A DNA stretch of 64,000 nt. It comes from an uncultured Eggerthellaceae bacterium. Its GTDB lineage: Bacteria; Actinomycetota; Coriobacteriia; Coriobacteriales; Eggerthellaceae. Location: positions 62,001-126,000 of the forward strand of contig CALUHI010000004.1 in NCBI GenBank assembly GCA_944320405.1. The letters run 5' to 3'. Both the position numbers and the translations under genes were made by a program. Shown here piece after piece: positions 47,254-56,168 of this stretch (its first letter is position 1; each line of letters starts with the position of its first letter). The notes beneath the pieces were generated by a model. That model ran no database searches. It was not told the origin of the DNA and saw nothing but the letters and a program-made list of their open reading frames with translations.

Positions 47254-48255
47254 ATGAAAGACGGTCTTGGCCGCACCATAGAATACCTGCGCATCTCGCT
47301 GACCGACCGCTGCAACTTCCGCTGCATCTACTGCATGCCGGAAGAGGGCGTGTGCAGCCTGCCGCACGACGAGATCCTGCGCATCGAGGAAATGGCCCAT
47401 GTCGTGCGCATCGCTGCCGACCTGGGCATCAAAAGTGTTCGCCTGACCGGTGGCGAGCCCTTGGTTCGCAAAGGCGTGGTCGACCTCGTGCGCGAGATCG
47501 CCAACACCCCCGGCATCGAGAACGTGTCAATGACCACCAACGGCGTGCTTCTGCCCAAAATGGCCGACGATCTGAAGCGCGCGGGGCTTTCGCGCGCGAA
47601 CATCTCGCTGGACACGCTCGACGCCGACCAGTTCAAATACATCACGCGCCGCGGCGAGCTCCAGCAGACGCTCGACGGCATCGAGGCGGCGCTTCAGGCG
47701 GGCTTCGACCCGGTGAAGATCAACGCCGTCACCGTGCGCAGCCTGAACCAGGACTACCTGGCGTTCGCGCGCCTGTCGGTCGATCGTCCGCTGCACGTGC
47801 GCTTCATCGAGTACATGCCCGTGGGCGAAAGCTCGGGTTCCGACGGCTGCGGCTGGGGTCCCGAGGATGTTGTGCCCAACGAGGAAGTCATCGAAACCAT
47901 CAACGCCCAGGCGCGCGAGCAGGGCTTGCCCGAGCTCGTTCCCGCCGGCGACGACAAGCCGCTGGGCTGGGGCCCCGCGCGCTATTGGGAGTTCCCCGGC
48001 GCCAAGGGCACGGTCGGCTTCATCTCGGCGCTGTCGAATCACTTCTGCGCCCAGTGCAACCGCGTGCGCCTGACGGCAGATGGCAAGCTGCGCCCGTGTC
48101 TGTTCTCCGATCTGGAGTTCGACGTGCGCACGCCCCTGCGCGCCGGCGACGACGACGCCGTCCGTGACGTGTTCGCCACCACGCTGCGCGCCAAGCCCGA
48201 CGAGCACCACAACAAAGTAGGCACCGAACGCGGCATGTCGCAAATTGGAGGCTAG
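47254..48255 (+). CDS. moaA: GTP 3',8-cyclase MoaA
   Basis: A 333-residue radical SAM enzyme that, with MoaC, turns GTP into cyclic pyranopterin monophosphate. The N-terminal cluster is CNFRCIYC, and the C-terminal substrate-side cluster is CAQCNRVRLTADGKLRPC. The protein ends in Gly-Gly, needed for activity in MoaA. AAAAGGAGG precedes the ATG. It follows modC and leads moaC, so cofactor synthesis is linked to molybdate uptake. Confidence 0.96.
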   Translation: MKDGLGRTIEYLRISLTDRCNFRCIYCMPEEGVCSLPHDEILRIEEMAHVVRIAADLGIKSVRLTGGEPLVRKGVVDLVREIANTPGIENVSMTTNGVLLPKMADDLKRAGLSRANISLDTLDADQFKYITRRGELQQTLDGIEAALQAGFDPVKINAVTVRSLNQDYLAFARLSVDRPLHVRFIEYMPVGESSGSDGCGWGPEDVVPNEEVIETINAQAREQGLPELVPAGDDKPLGWGPARYWEFPGAKGTVGFISALSNHFCAQCNRVRLTADGKLRPCLFSDLEFDVRTPLRAGDDDAVRDVFATTLRAKPDEHHNKVGTERGMSQIGG

Positions 48256-48277
48256 CCGCTAGCAAGGAAGAGCAGGG

Positions 48278-48388
48278 GCGGGTTGGCCGTGGGGGCTCGC
48301 GCGCAGTTCCGCACGAGCCGAACCGTCCAGTGGACGGTTCGCGCGAGCTCAGGACTGTTTGAGCACGTGCCCCCCACGGCCAACCCGC
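48278..48388 (+). other. Large imperfect cruciform between moaA and moaC
   Basis: Perfect outer arms of 18 bases (48278-48295 GCGGGTTGGCCGTGGGGG and its reverse complement at 48371-48388). An inner perfect hairpin CGAACCGTCC-AGT-GGACGGTTCG lies at 48319-48341. The whole could fold into one branched RNA stem in the moaA-moaC message. Confidence 0.75.
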
Positions 48389-48426
48389 TCCGGCCGGATA
48401 GAGCAAAGAACCGGAGGAAGTTTTCC

Positions 48427-48948
48427 ATGACCGATCAGAAACTCACTCACATTGACGATAAGGGCGACGTCCGCATGGTGGACGTTTCTGCGAAGCCCGA
48501 CACCGAGCGCATTGCGGTGGCCGAGGGCTCCATCCTCATGCATCCTGAAACGCTCGCGCTCATCGTAGAGGGCAAAGCGGCCAAGGGCGACGTGCTGGCC
48601 TGCGCGCGCGTGGCGGGCGTTATGGGCGCCAAGCAGACGTCCAGCCTTATTCCCATGTGCCACCCGCTGAACATCACCAAGGCGAAGGTGGACTGCGAGC
48701 CCATCCAGCCTGGTGATCGCGAGGACGGCCGCGTGGGCATCCATGTGACCACCACCTGCGGCGTTACTGGCAAGACGGGGATCGAGATGGAAGCGCTCAC
48801 TGCTGCATCCATCGCCTGCCTTACCGTGTACGACATGTGCAAGGCGGTCGACCGCGGCATGGAGATCGTCGATGTGCGCCTGCTGCGAAAGGACGGTGGC
48901 AAGACCGGCCTGTGGCTGCGCGAGGAGCATCCGGAAGAGCTCAGCTAA
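48427..48948 (+). CDS. moaC: Cyclic pyranopterin monophosphate synthase MoaC
   Basis: A 173-residue MoaC with the motifs [30 protein letters not shown] and [19 protein letters not shown] carrying active-site His and Lys. It completes cPMP formation after MoaA. It is separated from moaA by 171 bases holding a large RNA structure rather than a short operon gap. AGGAAG lies upstream of the ATG. Other mo genes (moaD, moaE, moeA) are not in the window. Confidence 0.96.
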   Translation: MTDQKLTHIDDKGDVRMVDVSAKPDTERIAVAEGSILMHPETLALIVEGKAAKGDVLACARVAGVMGAKQTSSLIPMCHPLNITKAKVDCEPIQPGDREDGRVGIHVTTTCGVTGKTGIEMEALTAASIACLTVYDMCKAVDRGMEIVDVRLLRKDGGKTGLWLREEHPEELS

Positions 48949-48999
48949 ACAACCCTTTCAACACCTTTCACGCGCATCGCCATTTCTCCTGACGGCACG

Positions 49000-49005
49000 T
49001 ATAAT
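49000..49005 (+). promoter_or_regulatory. -10 element of pyk
   Basis: Perfect TATAAT 43 bases before ATG 49048, without a clear -35. Confidence 0.5.
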
Positions 49006-49047
49006 GGACGGGCTGTGTCAAAACGCATGCGCGTGAAGGGGAGAGGT

Positions 49048-50502
49048 ATGGCACGCAAAACCAAGATAATCTGCACGCTGGGGCCGGCTGTCGACGACAA
49101 AGCCACCCTGCGTGATCTGCTGGACGCCGGCATGAATGTCGCGCGCCTAAACTTCAGCCATGGCTCCCACCAGGAGCACGCAGCGCGCATCGCCGCCATC
49201 AAGAAGCTGCGCGATGAGACGGGCATCCCCTGCGCCATCATGCTGGACACCAAGGGGCCCGAAATCCGTACAGGTCTGCTTGCCGACGGTCAGACGATCA
49301 AGCTTTCCGCAGGCCAGACGCTCGTCCTCACCTCGGACGAAACCGCAGACGGCTCTGATGGACGCGTGTTCCAGAGCTGTCCTGCTTTGGCGGGAAGCCT
49401 TTCGTTGGGAACGCGTCTTCTGCTTGACGATGGTCTGATCGAGCTTACCGTCACGCGCTTTGTCGGCGACGACATCGAATGCATGGTGGAAAACGACGGC
49501 GTGCTGGGCCAGCGCAAATCCATCAACATCCCTGGCGCGCAGTTGCCGCTGCCCGCCGTCACCGATCAAGACCGCGCCGACCTTCTGTTCGGCATCGAGC
49601 AGGGTGTCGACGTGGTGGCGGCGTCGTTCATTCGTGACGGTGCGGGCGTGCGTGAGATCAAGCGCTTCCTCGAGGAAAACGGCGACGCTGGCATCGGCGT
49701 GGTCGCGAAGATCGAGGCTGCGGGTGCTTTGGACAACATCGACGACATCGTGCGCGAGGCCGACGGCATCATGGTGGCACGCGGTGACTTGGGCGTTGAA
49801 GTGCCCGCGTACCGAGTACCCTACCTGCAAAAGGAGATCATCCACCGGTGCAACCGCGAGTCGAAGCCGGTGATCACTGCTACCCAGATGCTCGACTCCA
49901 TGATTCGCAACCCGCGCCCCACGCGTGCGGAAGTGGCCGACGTGGCAAACGCCATCTACGACGGCACCGACTGCGTCATGCTTTCGGGCGAGACCGCCTC
50001 GGGCAAACATCCCGTGGAGGCTGTGCGCACCATGGCGCGCATCGCGTGCGAAACCGAACCGCACCTGTTCGACAAGCATGCGCCCGACCGCAACCGCACC
50101 CATGCGCGTGCGTCGCTGGCGGTAGGCATCGCAGCTGTTCAGACAGCCGAAACGCTTGATGCCGCCTGCATTATCGCTCCCACGGTGTCCGGTCGCACGG
50201 CGCGGCTTATTTCGAATTTGCGTCCGCGCATGCCCATCTACGCCGTCACGCCCGACGAACGCGTGATGCGCCGCATGCTGATGTGCTGGGGCGTGACCCC
50301 GCTGCTCGATGACATGCAGGGTGCCCGCCGCCAAGTGGTGGACAACGCCATCGCGAAGGCTCGTGCCGCCGGCTACATCAAGCCGGGTGACTTGGCGGTC
50401 ATCACCACGGGCGATGCCGCAACTGCCCCCGACGAGGACATCCGTCCTGGTGTCACCGGCATTGCGCCCACCAATGTCATGCAGGTGGTGCAGATTCGCT
50501 AA
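49048..50502 (+). CDS. pyk: Pyruvate kinase
   Basis: A 484-residue glycolytic kinase. It shows MARKTKIICTLGPAV, ARLNFSHGSH, LDTKGPEIR, the active-site signature VVAKIEAAGALDNID, MVARGDLGVEVP and SETASGKHPVEAV. The length is that of the bacterial enzyme without the extra C-terminal domain. GAGAGG precedes the ATG. The gene is followed by a terminator. It transfers phosphate from PEP to ADP. Confidence 0.96.
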   Translation: MARKTKIICTLGPAVDDKATLRDLLDAGMNVARLNFSHGSHQEHAARIAAIKKLRDETGIPCAIMLDTKGPEIRTGLLADGQTIKLSAGQTLVLTSDETADGSDGRVFQSCPALAGSLSLGTRLLLDDGLIELTVTRFVGDDIECMVENDGVLGQRKSINIPGAQLPLPAVTDQDRADLLFGIEQGVDVVAASFIRDGAGVREIKRFLEENGDAGIGVVAKIEAAGALDNIDDIVREADGIMVARGDLGVEVPAYRVPYLQKEIIHRCNRESKPVITATQMLDSMIRNPRPTRAEVADVANAIYDGTDCVMLSGETASGKHPVEAVRTMARIACETEPHLFDKHAPDRNRTHARASLAVGIAAVQTAETLDAACIIAPTVSGRTARLISNLRPRMPIYAVTPDERVMRRMLMCWGVTPLLDDMQGARRQVVDNAIAKARAAGYIKPGDLAVITTGDAATAPDEDIRPGVTGIAPTNVMQVVQIR

Positions 50503-50532
50503 AGGGAGTGCTCGCCGCGCCCAACCTTTCGT

Positions 50533-50570
50533 GCCCCATTCTGCAGTTCCTGCGAATGGGGCGTTATTGT
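50533..50570 (+). terminator. Terminator of pyk
   Basis: GCCCCATTC / GAATGGGGC nine-pair stem, 12-base loop, followed by GTTATTGTTT. Confidence 0.75.
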
Positions 50571-50591
50571 TTCTGATCTGGCGCGTCCATG

Positions 50592-50600
50592 TGTTAAAAT
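50592..50600 (+). promoter_or_regulatory. Extended -10 of yebC
   Basis: TGT-TAAAAT 38 bases before the yebC start; the TGn extension makes up for the absent -35. Confidence 0.5.
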
Positions 50601-50637
50601 CTCCGGTCGGCAATGTGTAATATCGAAAGGGACGGTT

Positions 50638-51441
50638 ATGTCTGGGCATTCAAAATGGGCAACCACCAAGCATCGTAAGGCCGCGCAGGACGCGAAGCGC
50701 TCTGCTCTGTTCTCCAAGCTGTCGCGTAACATCACGGTAGCTGCGAAGGAGGGTGGCGACCCGAACCCCGACAACAACGCCTCCCTGGCTGCGGCTATTG
50801 AAAAAGCAAAGGGCTACTCCCTGCCGAAGGACAAGATCAAGACCGCTATCGACAAGGCTTTCGGTTCCGGCAAGGACGCCGCGAACTACGAGACCGTTGT
50901 CTACGAGGGTTACGGCCCGGCGGGCGTCGCGGTGTACTGCGAGGCTCTGACCGACAACCGCAACCGTACCGCTGCCGACGTGCGCAGCGCCTTCACCCAT
51001 GCAGGCGGCAGCCTGGGCACCTCCGGTTCCGTGGCGTTCCAGTTCGAGCGCAAGGGCCAGATCATGGTTCCCAAGGAGATCGAGGGCGAGGGCAAGAAGG
51101 CTGGCATGGAGCCCAACGGCGCCGCTGCCGACGAGGACGAGTTCATGATGGCCGTCGCCGAGGCCGGCGGCGACGATTACGAGGACGCCGAGGACGAGTG
51201 GATCGTCTACACCAGCCCCACCGACCTTATGGCTGTGAAGAAGGCCATCGAGGAGCAGGGCATCCAGGTGAAGGGCGCCGAGATGACCATGGAGGCCACC
51301 ACCCCCACCGCGGTGAGCGTTGCCGACGCCAAGAAGGTCATGCGCCTGATCGACAAGCTGGAGGAGCTCGAAGACCTTCAGAACGTCTATCACACCATGG
51401 ACATCACCGACGAGATCGCCGAGGCGCTCGAGGAGGAGTAG
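50638..51441 (+). CDS. yebC: YebC/PmpR family translation or transcription factor
   Basis: A 267-residue YebC-type protein starting MSGHSKWATTKHRKAAQDAKR, with YEGYGPAGVAVYCEALTDNRNRTAADVRSAF and GSLGTSGSVAFQFERKG as the family blocks. Members help translation of proline-rich stretches or act as DNA-binding regulators. Here it sits directly ahead of ruvCAB, a common arrangement. It is about 20 residues longer than usual because of an acidic insert near residues 150-175 (EGKKAGMEPNGAAADEDEF). A strong terminator separates it from ruvC. Confidence 0.95.
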   Translation: MSGHSKWATTKHRKAAQDAKRSALFSKLSRNITVAAKEGGDPNPDNNASLAAAIEKAKGYSLPKDKIKTAIDKAFGSGKDAANYETVVYEGYGPAGVAVYCEALTDNRNRTAADVRSAFTHAGGSLGTSGSVAFQFERKGQIMVPKEIEGEGKKAGMEPNGAAADEDEFMMAVAEAGGDDYEDAEDEWIVYTSPTDLMAVKKAIEEQGIQVKGAEMTMEATTPTAVSVADAKKVMRLIDKLEELEDLQNVYHTMDITDEIAEALEEE

Positions 51442-51465
51442 CCCTCGCGCTTGAGAGCGTCTGCT

Positions 51466-51500
51466 AAGCCGGAGCGGGTTTCCCGTTCCGGCTTTTTTCG
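51466..51500 (+). terminator. Terminator of yebC
   Basis: GCCGGAGCGGG-TTTC-CCGTTCCGGC followed by TTTTTT. Confidence 0.93.
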
Positions 51501-51538
51501 TTCAAGGGCATTTGCGGCTGGCTGTTGTGGTACTATTG

Positions 51539-51552
51539 CGAACATACGTTTG
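51539..51552 (+). promoter_or_regulatory. LexA/DinR-type SOS box upstream of ruvCAB
   Basis: CGAACATACGTTTG agrees with the Gram-positive LexA consensus CGAAC-N4-GTTYG. It lies immediately downstream of a TACTAT -10-like hexamer (51531-51536) and just before the ruvC start, an ideal place for repression. Confidence 0.75.
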
Positions 51553-51573
51553 CTTATGAGTGAGGAGCCGCAG

Positions 51574-52233
51574 GTGCCGCGCGTGGAACGCATCGTGCTA
51601 GGGATCGACCCGGGTTTGGCGAATACCGGTTGGGGCGTGGTGTCCCAGCAGGGTTCGCGTCTGTCGTGCCTTGCGTACGGATGCATCTCCACCGAGGCTT
51701 CGACTCCGCTTGCGCAGCGTCTGAAAACCATTCACGAGCAGATGGGCGCCGTTATCGAGCGTTTCCATCCTAGCTGCGTGGGCATCGAGACCGTGTGGTT
51801 CGGCCAGAACATCACGGCGGCGTTCGCCACGGGTCAAGCGCGTGGCGCAGCGCTGGTGGCGTGCGCGGAAAGCAATCTGGATGTGGGGGAGTTCACTCCG
51901 CGGCAGATCAAGCTGGCGGTGGTTGGCACCGGCTCGGCCGAGAAAGACCAAGTGCAGTACATGGTGCGCAAGCTGCTGGCTCTCGACCACGACCCGCAAC
52001 CCGACCATGCCGCCGACGCGTTGGCGGCGGCCATCTGCTACACCACGCATGATGGCTTGGGCGGCACAGGTTCCTCCGGCGCGGGCGGCCTTGGCGCGAT
52101 GGTGGCGGCAGCGGCGATTGCGCGTGACCAGGCGGCGAGTCGCGCCGCGACGGGTTCAGGCGGCGCAGCGGGGCAGGGCGGCTCCCGTTCAGCTGCACGT
52201 GCGGAGCTTTTGGCGAAAGTGCGGGAAGGATAA
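51574..52233 (+). CDS. ruvC: Crossover junction endodeoxyribonuclease RuvC
   Basis: A 219-residue Holliday-junction resolvase. VLGIDPGLANTGWGVV carries the first catalytic Asp, GIETVWFGQN the Glu, and DHDPQPDHAADALAAAICY the C-terminal Asp cluster. About 50 Gly/Ala/Ser-rich residues follow the core, which is unusual. I favour GTG 51574 because GAGGAG lies six bases upstream; ATG 51556 (six codons earlier) would leave an almost leaderless message without a ribosome site. It is the first gene of ruvCAB. Confidence 0.93.
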   Translation: MPRVERIVLGIDPGLANTGWGVVSQQGSRLSCLAYGCISTEASTPLAQRLKTIHEQMGAVIERFHPSCVGIETVWFGQNITAAFATGQARGAALVACAESNLDVGEFTPRQIKLAVVGTGSAEKDQVQYMVRKLLALDHDPQPDHAADALAAAICYTTHDGLGGTGSSGAGGLGAMVAAAAIARDQAASRAATGSGGAAGQGGSRSAARAELLAKVREG

Positions 52234-52235
52234 CG

Positions 52236-52838
52236 ATGATCGCGTTTCTGAAAGGCGTTTTAGCGGGCCGGTCGGCCGACACTGCCTTCATCGAAGTGCG
52301 GGGCGTCGGGTATGCCGTCGGCATGTCTCAGGCAAGCCTGTCGAAGCTGCCCGAAACAGGCTCGGAAGTCCAGGTTCACACGCATTTGCAGGTGCGTGAC
52401 GATGGCATTTCGCTGTACGGCTTCCTTTCGCTCGAGGAGCAAGCGCTTTTCGAGCAGCTCATCGGCGTGAGCGGCGTGGGGCCGAAAGTCGCTTTGGCGG
52501 CGCTGTCGGCGTTTCCGTCGCCGCAGGCGCTTGCGTCTGCCATCGCGGCTCAAGACGTGGCGGCCGTGCAGCGCATTCCCGGTGTGGGGAAGAAAACGGC
52601 TTCCCGCATCATCCTCGAGCTGAAGGGCTCGCTCGACCACGGGTTTGACCAGCTGTTTGGTTCCGACGGCCAGCCTGCCGCCCCTGCCGAGGGCGCGGCG
52701 CTGCAGGGTGCGCGCGAGGCGCTTCTGTCGATGGGCTTCACCTCCGCCGAAGTCGATCTGGCAACGAAGGGCGCTCCGGAGGACGCCTCCACCGAGGCGC
52801 TGCTAAAATACGCGTTGAAACGTTTGGGAACCGCGTAA
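52236..52838 (+). CDS. ruvA: Holliday junction branch migration protein RuvA
   Basis: A 200-residue RuvA with an OB-fold N-terminus (MIAFLKGVLAGR), helix-hairpin-helix motifs (ISGVGPK-like GVSGVGPKVALAAL and IPGVGKKTASRIILEL) and a C-terminal RuvB-binding domain (EALLSMGFTSAEVDLA). It forms the tetramer that holds the four-way junction. It follows ruvC by two bases. Confidence 0.96.
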   Translation: MIAFLKGVLAGRSADTAFIEVRGVGYAVGMSQASLSKLPETGSEVQVHTHLQVRDDGISLYGFLSLEEQALFEQLIGVSGVGPKVALAALSAFPSPQALASAIAAQDVAAVQRIPGVGKKTASRIILELKGSLDHGFDQLFGSDGQPAAPAEGAALQGAREALLSMGFTSAEVDLATKGAPEDASTEALLKYALKRLGTA

Positions 52839-52865
52839 CGGCGCGGGTAGGAGCATCTGACCATC

Positions 52866-53963
52866 ATGGCTGACAACGGCGTGAAATTGGAAGGCATCAT
52901 GTTCGAGGCGGGCGGCCCCACCTTCGGCGCGCCTGCAGGCGGGCATGCCGACGCGCGGCGGCGGGCTGTTTCCCCCGAGCTGCAGGAGGACGATCTCGCC
53001 TTCGACCGAAGCCTGCGCCCCAAGCGTTTGGGCGACTATCTGGGCCAAACCAAGATCAAGGAATCGCTCGCCATCCTCATCGAGGCTGCTCAGGCGCGTG
53101 GCGATGTCGTCGACCACATTCTGTTCTCCGGACCTCCGGGCCTGGGCAAAACCACCCTTGCGCAGGTCGTTGCCAACGAGCTGGGGGCGAACATCCGCAC
53201 CACCAGCGGCCCTGCCATCGAGCGCACGGGCGACCTTGCTGCCATCCTCACCAACCTCGAGGAAGGCGACGTCTTGTTCATCGACGAGATCCACCGCCTC
53301 AACCGCATGGTGGAAGAGGTTCTGTACCCCGCGCTGGAGGATTACGCGCTGGACATCGTGGTGGGCAAGGGGCCTGCGGCGCGCTCCATCCGCTTGGATC
53401 TTCCGCGCTTCACGCTCATTGGCGCCACCACGCGCACCGGCTTGCTTACCGGACCGCTGCGCGACCGCTTCGGCATCGCGTTCAGGCTCCAGTACTACAC
53501 CCCCGACGAGCTTGCCGCCATCGTGCGACGCTCGGCGTCCATTTTGGGCGTCGACATCCAGCAAGACGGCGCGCTGGAGATCGCACGGCGCAGCCGTGGC
53601 ACCCCGCGTTTGGCGAACCGCCTGCTCAAGCGCGTGCGCGACTGGGCGCAGGTGCGCGGCGACGGCGTCATCGACGAAGACGTGGCGGCTGCGGCGCTCA
53701 GTTTCTTCGAAGTGGACGGGCTGGGTCTCGATGCGGTGGACAATCGCCTGCTCGAACTGTTGGCCGTACAGTTCTCCGGTCGCCCGGTGGGTTTGACCAC
53801 GCTTGCCTCGGCGCTTTCGGAGGATCCCGACACCGTGGAAGACGTATACGAGCCCTTCCTCATGCAGCAGGGCCTCATGGTGCGCACCCCCAAGGGCCGC
53901 CAGGCCACCGCGCGCGCCTACGAGCATCTCGGCATGGTGCCGCCCGAGGGCTTCGGCGCGTAG
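52866..53963 (+). CDS. ruvB: Holliday junction ATP-dependent DNA helicase RuvB
   Basis: A 365-residue AAA+ motor: [19 protein letters not shown], Walker [15 protein letters not shown], Walker [12 protein letters not shown], sensor region [19 protein letters not shown], and a winged-helix C-terminus ([23 protein letters not shown]). About 30 extra residues precede the core, with possible alternative starts; ATG 52866 is the first. It completes the ruvCAB set and is probably induced by DNA damage through the LexA-type box upstream. Confidence 0.97.
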   Translation: MADNGVKLEGIMFEAGGPTFGAPAGGHADARRRAVSPELQEDDLAFDRSLRPKRLGDYLGQTKIKESLAILIEAAQARGDVVDHILFSGPPGLGKTTLAQVVANELGANIRTTSGPAIERTGDLAAILTNLEEGDVLFIDEIHRLNRMVEEVLYPALEDYALDIVVGKGPAARSIRLDLPRFTLIGATTRTGLLTGPLRDRFGIAFRLQYYTPDELAAIVRRSASILGVDIQQDGALEIARRSRGTPRLANRLLKRVRDWAQVRGDGVIDEDVAAAALSFFEVDGLGLDAVDNRLLELLAVQFSGRPVGLTTLASALSEDPDTVEDVYEPFLMQQGLMVRTPKGRQATARAYEHLGMVPPEGFGA

Positions 53964-53975
53964 AAAGGCAATGCG

Positions 53976-54584
53976 ATGTTTGAGCGCGATTATCTGATGA
54001 AACTGATACTGGGCTACTTCAAGCTCATCGTCGTGGTCGTGAAGCGGGCCGAAAAAGAGAAAGACCCTGAGGGTGCCGCCAACATGCTGGAGGCTGCCAT
54101 CGGCGAGGCTACCGAGATCGACGCTGAGATCCTGTTGTCGCTGTCGCCCGATTCCATCGCCAGCATCCTGCAGGTTTCTGGGACCGACCCGAAGGTGGTC
54201 GGGTACGTGGCGCATGGCTTGCTGCTGGAGTCGCACTACCTCATGGTCGCCTGCGACTTCGCCCGCGCCGAACTGCGCGAACAGCAGGCGCGCGCCTTGG
54301 CGGAAGCCTACGGAATCGATCTTCCCGACAACCCGGCCGAAGCCGAGAACCTGCTGATGGAGGCCGCGGAACAAGGGCTGCTCGACGAAGAAGGAGAACC
54401 TTCTTCCCAAGAGGATGCCGACCCCGCGGCAGCGTTTGCCGCACGGGCCGAAAAGGCGCGCGACACGGCCTTTTTCAAGGAAACGGAAGCGTCGGGGCGC
54501 TTCGATCCAGACGCCCCGCTCATGCAGGACGAGCTGCATGAAGAGGGCTCTTTCGGATGGCAAGACGACGTTGCACGCAGGTGA
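53976..54584 (+). CDS. DUF6483 family protein
   Basis: A 202-residue, mostly helical protein matching the DUF6483 pattern: MFERDYLMKLI at the start, then RAEKEKDPEGAANMLEAAIGEATEIDAEILLSLSPDSIASILQVSG. Residues 135-200 are an acidic, low-complexity tail. Its function is unknown. It follows ruvB by 12 bases and may be cotranscribed; there is no catalytic motif to suggest a recombination role. Confidence 0.8.
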   Translation: MFERDYLMKLILGYFKLIVVVVKRAEKEKDPEGAANMLEAAIGEATEIDAEILLSLSPDSIASILQVSGTDPKVVGYVAHGLLLESHYLMVACDFARAELREQQARALAEAYGIDLPDNPAEAENLLMEAAEQGLLDEEGEPSSQEDADPAAAFAARAEKARDTAFFKETEASGRFDPDAPLMQDELHEEGSFGWQDDVARR

Positions 54585-54764
54585 TCCTCAATAGGCGATT
54601 AATCCGGGGCTTAAATTCCTACGAAATGGAAAACCTGATCTTAATTCAAGAGGCAATGGCGTATGATATGCGTCGTGCCCTCGAAGTGAGGGCAGTGTTG
54701 CCGCCATGCAGCACGAAGCAATAATCCCCCCGGGTAAGCCCAGGGGAAGGAAAGAGGATTTAAA
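54585..54764 (+). promoter_or_regulatory. Promoter and structured leader of the cold-shock gene
   Basis: A TATGAT -10-like hexamer at about 54662 is followed by a leader of roughly 95 bases with GCCCTC/GAGGGC and CCCCCGGG-type hairpins, and GGAAAGAGG before the start. Long, foldable leaders are a known feature of cold-shock mRNAs. Confidence 0.5.
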
Positions 54765-54968
54765 ATGGCGGAAGGCGTTGTTAAGTGGTTCAACCCCGAG
54801 AAGGGCTACGGCTTCATCTCCCAGAACGATGGCGAGGATCTGTTCGTGCACTTCTCTGAGATTCAGATGGACGGGTTCAAGACCCTCGACGAGGGCCAGC
54901 GCGTGTCCTTCGAGGTGACCACCGGCCAGAACGGCAAGCTCCAGGCGAGCAACGTGGTGAAGCTGTAA
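54765..54968 (+). CDS. Cold-shock domain protein
   Basis: A 67-residue CspA-family protein, a five-stranded OB fold that binds single-stranded RNA and DNA. RNP1 (KGYGFISQ) and RNP2 (LFVHFSEI) are intact, and the start [12 protein letters not shown] is typical. Monocistronic with its own leader and terminator. I give no symbol because csp paralog names are arbitrary. Confidence 0.96.
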   Translation: MAEGVVKWFNPEKGYGFISQNDGEDLFVHFSEIQMDGFKTLDEGQRVSFEVTTGQNGKLQASNVVKL

Positions 54969-54994
54969 AGCATCACGCATAGTCACGAATGCCG

Positions 54995-55022
54995 ATGGCC
55001 CCGCAGTGCGGGGCCATTTTTT
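54995..55022 (+). terminator. Terminator of the cold-shock gene
   Basis: ATGGCCCCGC-AGT-GCGGGGCCAT with TTTTTT. Confidence 0.93.
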
Positions 55023-55038
55023 ATGCCTGGCTTCGCGG

Positions 55039-55044
55039 TATAAT
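55039..55044 (+). promoter_or_regulatory. -10 element of queA
   Basis: TATAAT 36 bases before the queA start. Confidence 0.55.
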
Positions 55045-55079
55045 GCGCGAGGACTTTTTCGAGCTAGCAAGGAAGCATC

Positions 55080-56168
55080 ATGAGAACCGACGATTTCGAT
55101 TACGAACTGCCCCAAGAGCTGATCGCGCAGGAGCCTTCCGCCGTGCGCGATGCGTGCCGCATGCTGAAAATGGATCGCGTTACAGGCGCGCTCGAAGATC
55201 GCATCTTCCATGATGTGGGTGAATACCTGCGACCGGGAGATCTGCTGGTGGCAAACGAGACGCGCGTGATGCCGGCGCGCTTGCTGGGCGCCAAGCGCGG
55301 AACGGGCGGCTCTGCCGAGGTGTTCTTGCTGCGCGAGGTGTTCGGACGCGAGCCTAAGACGAACTCGTCTGCCCTATGGGAGACGCTGGTGCGCCCTGGG
55401 CGCCGCCTGAAGCCGGGTGCCGTGGTCGATTTCGCCGACGCGACGGGCGAAGTCGTGCTTTCTGCGGAGATCGTCGATTGGGTCGAAGACAAAGGCGACG
55501 GCGGCAAAGGCGAGCGTCTGGTGCGTCTGACCACGCCGCTGGCTTCGCTTGACGATGCGCTTCATGCGGTGGGGCACACGCCGTTGCCGCCCTACATCAA
55601 AGACTACGCGGGCGACGAAGAGCTCTATCAAACGGTGTATTCCACTCGTGAGCGTTCGGCCGCCGCACCGACGGCGGGTCTGCACTTCACGCCTGAGCTC
55701 ATCGAGCAGCTGAAGCAAAAGGGTGTGCGCTGGGAGACGGTCGAGCTCGAGGTGGGGCTGGACACGTTCCGCCTGGTGGACGAGGACGACCCCGAGCAGC
55801 ACAAGATCCACACCGAGCTCTACACCGTGCCGCAGCGCACTGTGGATGCTGTTGCCGAGACGAAGGCGAACGGCGGTCGCGTGATCGCCGTGGGAACCAC
55901 CAGCGTGCGCAGCCTGGAAAGCGCATGGGATGCCGAGGCCAGATCCATCGTTGCGCGCGACCGCGAGGCGACGTCTCTCTACATCTTGCCGGGATACCAT
56001 TACAACGTGGTTGACGGCCTCATCACCAATTTCCACGTGCCTCGCTCGACCCTCATGATGCTCGTGAGCGCTTTCTCCACTCGCGAAAACATCATGGCCG
56101 CCTACAAGCACGCCGTCAAAGAGCGCTACCGCTTCTTCTCTTTTGGAGATGCGATGCTAATCATTTAG
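55080..56168 (+). CDS. queA: S-adenosylmethionine:tRNA ribosyltransferase-isomerase QueA
   Basis: A 362-residue enzyme of queuosine synthesis that adds the epoxycyclopentane group from SAM onto preQ1 at tRNA position 34. It shows FDYELPQELIAQEP, ANETRVMPARLLG, PLPPYI, TAAPTAGLHFT-like SAAAPTAGLHFTPEL, VGLDTF and TTSVRSLES. The length fits. The stop overlaps the end of the convergent sensor kinase gene by eight bases. No tgt gene is adjacent. Confidence 0.96.
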   Translation: MRTDDFDYELPQELIAQEPSAVRDACRMLKMDRVTGALEDRIFHDVGEYLRPGDLLVANETRVMPARLLGAKRGTGGSAEVFLLREVFGREPKTNSSALWETLVRPGRRLKPGAVVDFADATGEVVLSAEIVDWVEDKGDGGKGERLVRLTTPLASLDDALHAVGHTPLPPYIKDYAGDEELYQTVYSTRERSAAAPTAGLHFTPELIEQLKQKGVRWETVELEVGLDTFRLVDEDDPEQHKIHTELYTVPQRTVDAVAETKANGGRVIAVGTTSVRSLESAWDAEARSIVARDREATSLYILPGYHYNVVDGLITNFHVPRSTLMMLVSAFSTRENIMAAYKHAVKERYRFFSFGDAMLII

